NCBI GenBank assembly: GCA_013375475.1
Contig: JABXKD010000010.1
Coordinates: 1-63,638 of the forward strand
Length of the DNA: 63,638 nucleotides
Direction: 5' to 3'
Source: Promethearchaeota archaeon
GTDB taxonomy: Archaea; Asgardarchaeota; Lokiarchaeia; Sigyniarchaeales; SOKP01
Shown one piece after another: positions 54,234 to 62,485 of the stretch. A program made the position numbers and the translations under genes. Under the pieces are notes generated by a model that had not been told where the DNA came from, made no database searches, and saw only the letters and a list, made by a program, of their open reading frames with translations. The stretch's first letter is position 1; every line of letters begins with the position of its first letter.

Positions 54234-54337
54234 GGGCTATTAGCGCAGTCAGGTAGCGCATCCGGCTCTTAACCGGCAGGTCGGGGGTTCGATACACTTA
54301 ATCGGAAACGATGAGTGCGAAATTCCCTCATAGCCCG
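54234..54337 (+). tRNA. trnK: tRNA-Lys (anticodon CTT) with T-loop insertion
   Basis: Acceptor GGGCTAT pairs with ATAGCCC, discriminator G. The D-stem is GCGC/GCGC and the anticodon loop CTCTTAA gives CTT for lysine AAG. The T-stem GGGGG (54283-54287) and CCCTC (54325-54329) form with one G-U pair, but 37 nt lie between them where 7 are normal. No CCA is encoded. The first pair of the anticodon stem (T-C) is mismatched. Confidence 0.85.
54293..54322 (+). other. 30-nt insertion in the T-loop of tRNA-Lys, candidate intron
   Basis: After TTCGA the insert forms nested stems CACT/AGTG and ATCG/CGAT with a GAAA loop; TTCG also pairs with CGAA across the insert. This resembles an archaeal bulge-helix intron but at an unusual position. 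Removing 30 nt restores a 7-nt T-loop TTCGATT. Confidence 0.65.
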
Positions 54338-54372
54338 CTACTTCTTTATGATTTAGGTGAATTTAAATCTTC

Positions 54373-55305
54373 CTATAAATATTGAAATATAACTTCAAAA
54401 TCAGAGAAATCGAATGGTTTTAAGATGTATCCATCAGCTTGACTTTCAACTAAGTTTTTTTCTACTTCAGAGCCTGGGATAGCTGTTAACAAATAAACTG
54501 CAATATTTCGAAGGTCTTTATTTGATTTAATTTGTTTACAGATGTTGTATCCACTATAATCAGGTAAAATAATATCTAATAAAACCAATTTTGGAGGATT
54601 ATTAGCTAATTCTTCTAAACCCTTTGTACCACTTACGACACCTTTACAGGTGTAACCTTTACTTTCAAAATAACTCGTCAATAATCGAATTGTTGCCAAA
54701 TCATCTTCAATTAATAATATATCGTATTGAGTAGTTTCGGTTTTAATATTATCTAAAATATTGATGATCTTTTTCTCTAAGAGTAAGGACTGGTTAAAAA
54801 TGTTCTGAACTGTATTAAAAACCTCTTGATCCATTTCATCTTTGTAATTCTCGATTAATAGTTGGGAGAATCCTTTTATCGATGTTAACGGTTCCTTCAA
54901 AGCATGAGATATGTTAGTGAGGGTTTGATTATCTGGTATATTCAAATCATCGTTTGCTAAACTAGCTTTTTGCTGAATGAAGTAACTTACACTTTCTCTT
55001 ATGAGTTTTGAGATGGTGTTATATTTATCTTTATGACTCTGGATGAATTCGTTCCAGTCTTCTTTAGTTTTATCTGAAACATATAATGAGATACGTTCTT
55101 TCTCTCGATCGTATATTTTTTCTCCTTTTAACCATTTCATAAAACCTTCCGTTATATTTCCGCGCCAATTCGCATATTTATCTGTGGTTTCCTCATATTC
55201 TATCATTAATTTTTTTGCTTTTTCACTCGTCAAATCAAGATTTTTGATTTCTCCATCAGATAATTTTGGACTCGAATCATCGTTTTTTCCTTTTGAATTA
55301 GTAAT
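54373..55305 (-). CDS. HisKA-receiver protein with RHH-like N-terminus, lacking an ATPase domain (paralogue 1)
   Basis: About 310 residues. A basic region with ERISLYVSDKTKEDWNEFIQSHKDKYNTISKLIRESVSYFI resembles a ribbon-helix-helix domain. Then comes a histidine-kinase dimerisation helix NISHALKEPLTSIKGFSQLL (His about 134), and directly a receiver domain YDILLIEDD ... LVLLDIILPDYSGY with Asp247 (GTG numbering) and Lys in ILKPFDF. No HATPase_c is present. Start: GTG 55314 is part of a GGGTG ribosome site; ATT 55305 follows by six bases and aligns with the start of its paralogue. It is about half identical to the gene at 55450. Confidence 0.7.
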   Translation of the reverse strand: MTNSKGKNDDSSPKLSDGEIKNLDLTSEKAKKLMIEYEETTDKYANWRGNITEGFMKWLKGEKIYDREKERISLYVSDKTKEDWNEFIQSHKDKYNTISKLIRESVSYFIQQKASLANDDLNIPDNQTLTNISHALKEPLTSIKGFSQLLIENYKDEMDQEVFNTVQNIFNQSLLLEKKIINILDNIKTETTQYDILLIEDDLATIRLLTSYFESKGYTCKGVVSGTKGLEELANNPPKLVLLDIILPDYSGYNICKQIKSNKDLRNIAVYLLTAIPGSEVEKNLVESQADGYILKPFDFSDFEVIFQYL

Positions 55306-55449
55306 TTTTAACACCCTTTAACATTTTTACTACAATTTTGAATAAAGCTGTAAATAACTTCTCTCTATTATAGTAATTTTACACAAAAAATAAACTTTAT
55401 TCATTTATTTAATTGGAAAGATCATAAAATTTTAAAATTTTGAATTCAA

Positions 55450-56451
55450 TTAATTTGCTTTTTCATTTAAAATTTCAAAAATCACATCAAAATCAGAGAA
55501 ATTAAAAGGTTTAAGAATATAACCATCTGCTCCATATTTTTGAAAATTTTTTTTTACTTCAGATTCTGAAATTGCAGTAAGAAAGTACACGGGTATTTTC
55601 TTAAAAATATTGTCAGTTTTAATCGTCTGACAAATATCGTATCCACTTATGTCTGGTAAGATTATATCTAATAGAATTACTTTTGGAATAGTTCGCTTCA
55701 ATTCTTCTAATCCTTTTGTTCCGCTCACTAATCCTTTACAAATATATTCTTTGTTTTCAAAATAATTTGTTATTAATCTAATTGTTGGTAAATCATCTTC
55801 AATTAATAGAATATCGTAGGGAGTACTTTCAGGTTTAATATTATCTAAGAAATTCTTAATAATGTTTTCAAGGATATTACTCTGAGCGAAGATATTTTTG
55901 ATAGTTTCTTCGATGTGATTGCTCAGTTTACCCCTATACTCTTCACTTTCGAGCAATAATTGGGAGTAGCCCTTAATAGATGTTAGTGGTTCTTTTAACG
56001 CGTGAGAAATATTGGATATTGTAGTGGGATTTAATTTTGATAAATCATTTGAAACTCTGCTGGAATCCTCGATGAACGAATTGACGCTCTGCCTTATTAA
56101 TTCGGAAAAAGTTGGAAAATCATCATTAACATTTATGAAATCTTGCCAATCATTTTTTACTTTATCCTCTACATATAATGAAATTCTCTCCTTTGCCCTA
56201 GTATAGATTTTTTCTCCTTTTAACCACTTTTTAAAGCCCTCTGTTACTGCCCCTCTCCAAATGGCATATTTATCAGTCTCTTCTTGGTAAATCCTCATAT
56301 AGCGTTTGATTTTTTCATCAGATAAGGATAGATTCCTAATTTCCTCTTCACTCAACTTAGGAATTTCTTCATTTTTCTCTTTTTTTGAAATTGGGGTATC
56401 GTCCTCATAACTAGTACCCTTTTTATCTGATTCAGTCCGATCTTGCGTGAT
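55450..56451 (-). CDS. HisKA-receiver protein with RHH-like N-terminus (paralogue 2), AUC start
   Basis: The same layout as its neighbour: ERISLYVEDKVKNDWQDFI, NISHALKEPLTSIKGYSQLL and a receiver domain with VILLDIILPDISGY and ILKPFNF. The TTG at 56355 lies inside a segment conserved with the paralogue (PKLSEEEIRNL versus PKLSDGEIKNL), so translation begins upstream. No ATG, GTG or TTG is in frame back to the TAA at 56466-56464. ATC 56451 stands seven bases after GGTGA, giving a protein of 333 residues beginning ITQDRT like ITNSKG in the paralogue. Confidence 0.65.
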   Translation of the reverse strand: MTQDRTESDKKGTSYEDDTPISKKEKNEEIPKLSEEEIRNLSLSDEKIKRYMRIYQEETDKYAIWRGAVTEGFKKWLKGEKIYTRAKERISLYVEDKVKNDWQDFINVNDDFPTFSELIRQSVNSFIEDSSRVSNDLSKLNPTTISNISHALKEPLTSIKGYSQLLLESEEYRGKLSNHIEETIKNIFAQSNILENIIKNFLDNIKPESTPYDILLIEDDLPTIRLITNYFENKEYICKGLVSGTKGLEELKRTIPKVILLDIILPDISGYDICQTIKTDNIFKKIPVYFLTAISESEVKKNFQKYGADGYILKPFNFSDFDVIFEILNEKAN

Positions 56452-56853
56452 GAAATTTTCACCTTAAGAGAAGATTTACAACGGTATTATTCTACGAAAA
56501 AGTAGTGAAAAAAGTATTATTTAAGATTATCTAAAAAGAAAATTGTCTAAATAACTCACTTCTGATTTCAAGGCAAGTTTAAAAAAAGTCGAAGATTCCA
56601 AGCAAGAAAAAAAGGTATTTAAGATTTCAAAAATTGGAATATATGAAAATTCTTAACCAAGTATTTTGATCTGGCAAGAAAATCTCTCTAAATATATATC
56701 CAGATAATACATCAATCAATTTTTTTATCGATATATATATACATGATACTTCTATTTTTAATTCTTTAATGCAAATTTTATTTAGTTTGGGATCAAATTT
56801 CCTATTATTCGTGTGAAAAAAAAAACTAAAAAAAAGTTGTATTGATAGTAAAA

Positions 56854-56870
56854 ACGATCTAAATGATCGT
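56854..56870. promoter_or_regulatory. Inverted repeat just upstream of TFB TATA box
   Basis: ACGATC-TAAAT-GATCGT is a perfect 6-bp inverted repeat ending five bases before TTTATATA (56875-56882). This is where an archaeal regulator would act on the promoter. Confidence 0.4.
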
Positions 56871-56874
56871 AATG

Positions 56875-56882
56875 TTTATATA
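56875..56882 (+). promoter_or_regulatory. Candidate TATA box of the TFB gene
   Basis: TTTATATA is a consensus archaeal TBP site; transcription would begin around 56905, about 130 bases before the ATG. Chosen by eye; other AT-rich runs nearby could serve. Confidence 0.35.
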
Positions 56883-57035
56883 TGTGTGTGCAAATATAAT
56901 ATTTATCAAGGTTGTGTGTTCAAAAAAAAACTTTTGTTAGTAAAAAGTCATAATTTTCCCATGATGAAAGGGAAAATATGAATAAAAACTTACGACAAAA
57001 AAAATAATAATTTGTAAGGGAAGTGGTATGGTAAA

Positions 57036-57923
57036 ATGGTTGTTGAAATAGATGCGATATCAAACTTATGTCCTGAATGTGGTGGAAGCACTGTGATTAT
57101 CCAGGAAAGAGGAGAAACAGTTTGTCAACAGTGTGGGTTGGTCGTAGGGGAGAGAGGTTTAGATGTTACTCATAGTGGAATTAGAGCATATTCAAAGCAC
57201 GAAAAAGATAGAAAGGAGCGGACAGGGTCTCCTATGTCTATTCTGATGCCAGATATAGGTTTAAGCACTGTTATAGATAGGACAAAAATCAAAAATCCCG
57301 ACTTGAGGCGTGCTGCTAAGTGGAATACTCACTTATCCTGGGAAAAAAGAAATATGTTAATGGCTATAACCGAATTAAAAAGAATCGGTGGTAATTTAAA
57401 CTTCCCTGAGCGAGTGAAAAAATCAGCAGTACGATTATATAAAGAAGTATTTAAAAGACAACTTTTACGAGGTAGATCCATTAATGGTATGGTTGCTGCT
57501 TGTGCGTACTACGCATGTAAAGACGAAAAAGTTCCTATTACACTTCAAGAAATCTTAGAAGAGGCTTCTATTAACGATAATATTGTAAAAAAATGCTATA
57601 AAATATTAGTTCGGGAGCTAAATTTAAAAATCTCACATATCGATCCGGTTACCCTTATTCCACGATATTGTGCGGATTTAAACCTAGGGATTGAAGTAGA
57701 AAAGGAAGCAATGAGAGTGCTTCACAATTTCATTGTAAGAACTTCCATATCTGGTAAAGATCCTAAAGGATTATGTGCGGGTGCAATATATCTCGTATCT
57801 AAACTGAGAAATGTGAAGGTATCACAGAAAGACATCTCTCACATAATTGGAGTCACGGAAGTCACATTACGCTCCAGATATAAAGAACTTCTTAAAAGTA
57901 TAAGTTTAAATTTTAATACCTAA
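57036..57923 (+). CDS. tfb: Transcription initiation factor IIB (TFB)
   Basis: The 295-residue factor recruits RNA polymerase to TBP-bound promoters. The N-terminal zinc ribbon has Cys12, Cys15, Cys30 and Cys33, followed by the B-finger region GIRAYSKHEKDRKERTGSPMS. Two cyclin repeats follow: LRRAAKWNTHLSWEKRNMLMAITELKRIGGNLNFP and a second starting IPRYCADLNLGIEVE with GVTEVTLRSRYKEL, the DNA-binding helix-turn-helix. It stands alone with a long upstream region. Confidence 0.95.
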   Translation: MVVEIDAISNLCPECGGSTVIIQERGETVCQQCGLVVGERGLDVTHSGIRAYSKHEKDRKERTGSPMSILMPDIGLSTVIDRTKIKNPDLRRAAKWNTHLSWEKRNMLMAITELKRIGGNLNFPERVKKSAVRLYKEVFKRQLLRGRSINGMVAACAYYACKDEKVPITLQEILEEASINDNIVKKCYKILVRELNLKISHIDPVTLIPRYCADLNLGIEVEKEAMRVLHNFIVRTSISGKDPKGLCAGAIYLVSKLRNVKVSQKDISHIIGVTEVTLRSRYKELLKSISLNFNT

Positions 57924-58035
57924 ATTTCGTTTTTGTAGACTTTATTATTTTATTTCATTTTTTTAAAGAAATTGTATCCTTCCTATCTATTTTTGTAAAA
58001 AAATAACTAAGTTATTTGATCGGAAATGTTTGAAT

Positions 58036-58719
58036 CTAAAGAACTCGAGCACTAGTTAGAAGAACTATAATATAATCAGCAACTCCTTCAATAGAATCAG
58101 AGATAGCCTCCAGGATGTCAAATACATTTCCAACAGTAAATATTGTAAAGAAATTAACATCGTATTTTGTTTCTTGAAGACTTTCCCTTAACTTTATGTT
58201 AAGAAGGTCAACATCATGTTCAAGCTGATTTACAATACCAGCGTACTCCTTCACATTTTTTCGTTCTCCAACTAAATCAATCACAAGCTTATCTAAATAC
58301 TCAACTGCCTTTACAGTCGTCTCTATTATTTCTAAGATTAATCCTATAGATTCTTCACTACTTTGATCCCAAAACTTTGGTGGGATCGTAGATATCCTAC
58401 GAGCTACTCCAGTACTACAATTTGCTACATCATCCAATCTTTTTATTAAATGTGATAAATTTAATCTTATACTCGGATTTAGTTCTCCCTTAGAAACGTC
58501 TTTAAGGACTTCTCGTCTTACTTTATCGGCTTCATCTTCTAAAAGATCAACTTTAAGGAAGTTTTTGCGGGCTTTTTCGAGGTTTTCCTCCTTTAATAAT
58601 ACTTTAAGTCCTGCTTCTAATTCTTTAACACAATCCTGGACGATCTGAGCATGTTTGATTGTTTTTTCTAAAACATTTAAAGCTGTTTCACGTTTTAAAA
58701 ATTCTATTAATGAACCCAT
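58036..58719 (-). CDS. PhoU-like DUF47 phosphate-transport regulator
   Basis: The 227-residue protein is helical, with KVDLLEDEADKVRREVLKDV and LIKRLDDVANCSTGVARRIS, the two metal-binding E/D-x-x-x-D repeats typical of DUF47/PhoU-like proteins. Start ATG 58719 follows a GTGATT site. It is the last gene of a minus-strand unit with Pit and another PhoU-like gene, so it probably regulates phosphate import. Confidence 0.88.
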   Translation of the reverse strand: MGSLIEFLKRETALNVLEKTIKHAQIVQDCVKELEAGLKVLLKEENLEKARKNFLKVDLLEDEADKVRREVLKDVSKGELNPSIRLNLSHLIKRLDDVANCSTGVARRISTIPPKFWDQSSEESIGLILEIIETTVKAVEYLDKLVIDLVGERKNVKEYAGIVNQLEHDVDLLNIKLRESLQETKYDVNFFTIFTVGNVFDILEAISDSIEGVADYIIVLLTSARVL

Positions 58720-58782
58720 TTTAATCACTCAATTTCCTTTCCTTACTATTACTATATATTACTATTTAATTTTTATACTTTA

Positions 58783-59814
58783 TTAGGTCAATCCAAATAA
58801 ATTAAACCCGAAATAAATAAACCCTGCAAGTATTGCAGCAACTGGAAATGTAAGAACCCAGTATACAGCCATTTTCCCTAAACCTTTGTAATCTACTTCT
58901 TTTCCTTGAGCCAAACTCATCCCTATAATACAGAAGACAATAACGTGACTATGAGATATTGGTAAACTTAGCAATGTTGCTATCATTAGAATTATGGCGG
59001 AACTTATTTGGGTAATAAGGCTTTCGCTTGGGCGAGAATCAATCATCTGAGAAGCTAGATTTCTTACAACATACCGTGCAGCAATATAAATTCCTAGACA
59101 AGAAGCGATTCCACAAAGAAGAGCAAAAAATACATATGACCCTAGATTCAAGGAACCCTTATCGAATAATCCATAGAGAATTCCTAGTGCTTCACCTGAA
59201 TTTGCTCCTACCCATATCTCAGCAAATATTACCCCAAATAGCAACATCCATTTAAAAGATTTTTCAGATTTCTCGATCTGATTCAAGCCCTTTAATCGAG
59301 ATAAATAGGTTTTAGCGAGAATCTTAAAAAGCACGAAAGTGATAATCAAACCAAATGTAGGTGATAGAAACCAACCTAAAATGACATTATTCAATTTTGC
59401 CCAATTAAACGCTGTTTCAGGATTTATGTCTCCTTGTGTTAAAGCGTACACAAACACGACTCCCACTATACTACCTACAAGCGAGTGAGTGCTACTTAAA
59501 GGGATTCCTGCGAAACTGCCAATTATTAACCAAAAAATACTACTTACTAAAACAGTCAACAACATAAAATCAGTATAATTTAAAGTCTCACCTAATAAAT
59601 CAGCGCCTACAGTTTTTGCTACAAAGGCAAAGGCAAAGGCAAACATCCCTGCCCCCACTGCTATACCACCAATTAGTAAAGCTAATTTAAATTTGATAAC
59701 TCCTGCTCCAACCAAAGTAGATAAAGTTTCATCATTTGCACCTATTGCAAATGCAAGAGCTATTGCCAAGACAATTAAAACGACCACTAAAATTGTACTT
59801 ATGTCAACTGCCAT
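58783..59814 (-). CDS. pit: Inorganic phosphate transporter (PiT family)
   Basis: The 343-residue protein has about ten hydrophobic helices and the PiT signatures FAIGANDETLSTLVGAGVI at the start and GIPLSSTHSLVGSIVGV in the middle, plus PISHSHVIVFCIIGM in the second half. It imports phosphate with H+ or Na+. It lies between two PhoU-like genes. The ATG at 59814 is 20 bases from the upstream PhoU-like stop. Confidence 0.93.
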   Translation of the reverse strand: MAVDISTILVVVLIVLAIALAFAIGANDETLSTLVGAGVIKFKLALLIGGIAVGAGMFAFAFAFVAKTVGADLLGETLNYTDFMLLTVLVSSIFWLIIGSFAGIPLSSTHSLVGSIVGVVFVYALTQGDINPETAFNWAKLNNVILGWFLSPTFGLIITFVLFKILAKTYLSRLKGLNQIEKSEKSFKWMLLFGVIFAEIWVGANSGEALGILYGLFDKGSLNLGSYVFFALLCGIASCLGIYIAARYVVRNLASQMIDSRPSESLITQISSAIILMIATLLSLPISHSHVIVFCIIGMSLAQGKEVDYKGLGKMAVYWVLTFPVAAILAGFIYFGFNLFGLT

Positions 59815-59833
59815 TTCAAATCGAATCTGATTT

Positions 59834-60496
59834 TTAATCGAAGATTAAATATTTAGTTGCTAAAAATTGAATATACTCCGAAAAGCTCTTGATATGGTCA
59901 GCCAACATCATGATATTTTCTATTAATTCTTTCAAATATAAGAAAGTTCTTGATAGGTAATCCATATCATAATTGTACAATCGATCGAGTAAATTCCACT
60001 CCTCTTGTCTCATTTTCCTTCTTTCGTCTTTTACCGTTTCGCAGATATCTTGGGCTTTACTCAAATCTGTACCGATATTTTTTACTGCTTCCGTTAAATC
60101 ATTAGATATTATTCTTAATGATTTTAAAATAGTCATGAGTTGGAGTTTAAATTCTTTATCAGGAAATACAACCTTATAGAGAAGCATTTTATTGGCAAAA
60201 AATTCCCCAATATTTTTAATATCGTTAATTTTATTAAATAATTTTAATCTGTCTGCTTTTGAAAACATTAATTTCGATTTGAAAATTTTAGTTTCAAATG
60301 CTTTCTTAATTCTTACTTCAGTATTTGTTTCTATCACATAATTTAGATTCTTAGTGAATTTTTCGAATTTCTCATCAACAAGAAATTCAATTCCTTCAAT
60401 TAGCTTCAAGTTCTGTGCATTTATGTTATCTACAAATAAGTGCGTTAATTCATTAATATTTAACTTCTTTAACTCTTTATCACTTATTTCTTCCAT
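59834..60496 (-). CDS. Divergent PhoU-like (DUF47-type) helical protein
   Basis: The 220-residue all-helical protein starts the phosphate operon. It has repeated heptad-like helices, such as KADRLKLFNKINDIKNIGEFFANKML and YDMDYLSRTFLYLKELIENIMMLADHI, similar to the PhoU helical bundle, but the E/D-x3-D metal motifs are poorly kept. Position upstream of pit supports a PhoU-like regulatory role. Function is inferred mainly from context. Confidence 0.55.
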   Translation of the reverse strand: MEEISDKELKKLNINELTHLFVDNINAQNLKLIEGIEFLVDEKFEKFTKNLNYVIETNTEVRIKKAFETKIFKSKLMFSKADRLKLFNKINDIKNIGEFFANKMLLYKVVFPDKEFKLQLMTILKSLRIISNDLTEAVKNIGTDLSKAQDICETVKDERRKMRQEEWNLLDRLYNYDMDYLSRTFLYLKELIENIMMLADHIKSFSEYIQFLATKYLIFD

Positions 60497-60685
60497 TGTA
60501 AGTCTAACCTTTAGAATTTTTAAGTTATTTAAAAAATTTAGTCTATATTCTATATAGAAATAATAATGTCTTTTGCAAATTTAACTTTTCCTTTGGTTTA
60601 TTAACCTTAAAATATAAATTTCATTGGTTAGAAAACTTTTAGACTTATTGGAATTATAAATCTCTCCATTTTATATTACCATACG

Positions 60686-60916
60686 ATGCCCAACGTCCAA
60701 AAATTCTACTTTTTTCGTTGTTATCATTGTGGTGAATGGAGTTACAGTAATAAAATAATTAAAACTAAGAAATGCTGGAAATGTCATCGGTCTTTCCAAT
60801 TCAAAAACTCTACTAAATTTTCTAGAACGGTAACTCTTCATAGAGCTATTAAAATTATAAAGGATTTGAAAATGAAAGGGGAAAAAGAATCACTTTTTAA
60901 ATTTCTGAATATGTAG
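60686..60916 (+). CDS. Small zinc-ribbon protein (DUF1922-like)
   Basis: The 76-residue protein begins MPNVQKFYFFRCYHCGEWSYS and has CYHC-x16-CWKC, a zinc ribbon of the type found in archaeal DUF1922, followed by one basic helix TVTLHRAIKIIKDLKM. The function is not known. It sits in a short spacer before tldD on the same strand. Confidence 0.65.
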   Translation: MPNVQKFYFFRCYHCGEWSYSNKIIKTKKCWKCHRSFQFKNSTKFSRTVTLHRAIKIIKDLKMKGEKESLFKFLNM

Positions 60917-61033
60917 AATGAGTGGAACAACTTATAAGTTCAAAAAATAAAATTATTTAACTCTCTCTTCTTCAATCTTCTAAAGCTCTCAATTTTTTCT
61001 GAATTATCTATTTATTGTGGTTTGAAGAATTTT

Positions 61034-62485
61034 ATGGAGATCAGCGATGATTTAAAGTTATTTGATAGTACCTTTATTAATAAGCTCCATCGAGAAGCTG
61101 AAAATAAAATTGAATATTGGGATATCAGAGCAACGTATACCGAAGGAACAAATTTAGATTTTACCGATCAAAAGAGCACAGAAATATCATCCTATGATAT
61201 TACTAATTGTGGAATAAGAACTTTTATTAACGGAGGGTGGGGATTCTATGTTCTTAAGAATATTAACAAGGAAAATATAATATCGAGTTTCTTAAAATCA
61301 ATAAAATTGGCAAATTTGACGGAATCGCTATCAAAAAACAAGTTTAAGATAAAAGAAAGAGATCCCTTCAGTGAGAACTTTAAGATTGATAGCAAGTTAA
61401 AGCTTTCTGATGTGGACATCGAAGATAAAATTCAATTGGTAAAAAACCACGAAAAAATAGCCTCTGATTATTCTAAAATGGTTAAAAATACACGAACAAT
61501 TTACATGGATGGAATGAATAATTATTTATTTATAAACTCATTTGGAAGTCAAGTTAAACAAAATCTTTCGTATTTACGACTTTTGAACATAGTATATTCC
61601 CAAAAAGCGGGTGTTATCCAGAGATCAATTAACTCGGTAGGAGGATTAGGCGGATTTGAGATATCGTCAACAGAAAAAGCACAAAATTTAAGTCAAAAAA
61701 CTGCTGAAGAATCGATAAAACTGTTAGATGCTAAATCTCCTATAGGTGGTAAATTTTCAATTATTGCCGATTCAAAACTTGCAGGAACCCTAATCCATGA
61801 AGCTCTTGGACACGCTTGCGAAGCAGATTTGGTCTTGAGCAAAGAGAGTGTTCTGAAGGGGAAAATCGGTCAAAAAGTGGCTTTAAATGACATTAATGTA
61901 GTAGATAATCCATCTATGGGACAAGGAAGACCATTTGGGCTGCCCTACGAGTTATTTGGTTGTTATTTTATTGACGATGAGGGGATCCCTTCCCAAAAAA
62001 CAATTATTATTGAAAACGGAGTTTTAAAAAATTACTTGCATAATTTAGAGACTTCTTCAAGAATGAATGTTCCTCCCAATGGTCACGGGAGAGCATCATC
62101 TAGTTCTTCGAAACCTCAAGTACGAATGGGTTTTACTTATATTGAGCCGAAGGACTGGGAAATCGATGAATTAATAGCGGATACGAAGAACGGCATTCTT
62201 TGTGAAGATTTTCTGTATGGCTATACAAACCCAACTACTGGAAACTTCCAATTCAAATGTAAATTTTCATATAAAATCGAAAATGGAGAAAAGAAAGAAT
62301 TGATGCGAGATGTTGCGTTATCTGGAATGATTTTAGAAGTTCTAAATAGAGTATCTGCTATAGGAAATAAAAATACATTCAACTACAGCGACGGGATTTG
62401 TGGAAAGGGTGGCCAGAGCGTTAGAGTTTGTGATGGTGGCCCGTATTTAAGAGTCGAAGATATAACTGTGGGGGGATTAAATTAA
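61034..62485 (+). CDS. tldD: TldD-type metalloprotease subunit
   Basis: The 483-residue protein matches TldD: LIHEALGHACEADLVL (about 255) has the HExxxH zinc motif, followed by GQGRPFGLPYELFGCYFIDDEGIPSQKTIIIENGVLKNYLHNLETSSRMN and the cysteine-rich C-terminal part. TldD/TldE heterodimers degrade unfolded or modified peptides. I chose ATG 61034, as TTG 61022 adds four residues only. The next gene is the TldE partner starting at the TldD stop. Confidence 0.9.
   Translation: MEISDDLKLFDSTFINKLHREAENKIEYWDIRATYTEGTNLDFTDQKSTEISSYDITNCGIRTFINGGWGFYVLKNINKENIISSFLKSIKLANLTESLSKNKFKIKERDPFSENFKIDSKLKLSDVDIEDKIQLVKNHEKIASDYSKMVKNTRTIYMDGMNNYLFINSFGSQVKQNLSYLRLLNIVYSQKAGVIQRSINSVGGLGGFEISSTEKAQNLSQKTAEESIKLLDAKSPIGGKFSIIADSKLAGTLIHEALGHACEADLVLSKESVLKGKIGQKVALNDINVVDNPSMGQGRPFGLPYELFGCYFIDDEGIPSQKTIIIENGVLKNYLHNLETSSRMNVPPNGHGRASSSSSKPQVRMGFTYIEPKDWEIDELIADTKNGILCEDFLYGYTNPTTGNFQFKCKFSYKIENGEKKELMRDVALSGMILEVLNRVSAIGNKNTFNYSDGICGKGGQSVRVCDGGPYLRVEDITVGGLN

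Larger units (their letters stand above)
56452..57035. other. Long AT-rich spacer upstream of TFB
   Basis: About 585 bp without a gene. It holds the divergent start region of the HisKA-receiver pair, a candidate TATA box and an inverted repeat for the TFB gene (listed separately). Short A/T tracts dominate. A long TFB leader (about 130 nt) is implied if the TATA assignment is right. Confidence 0.5.
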
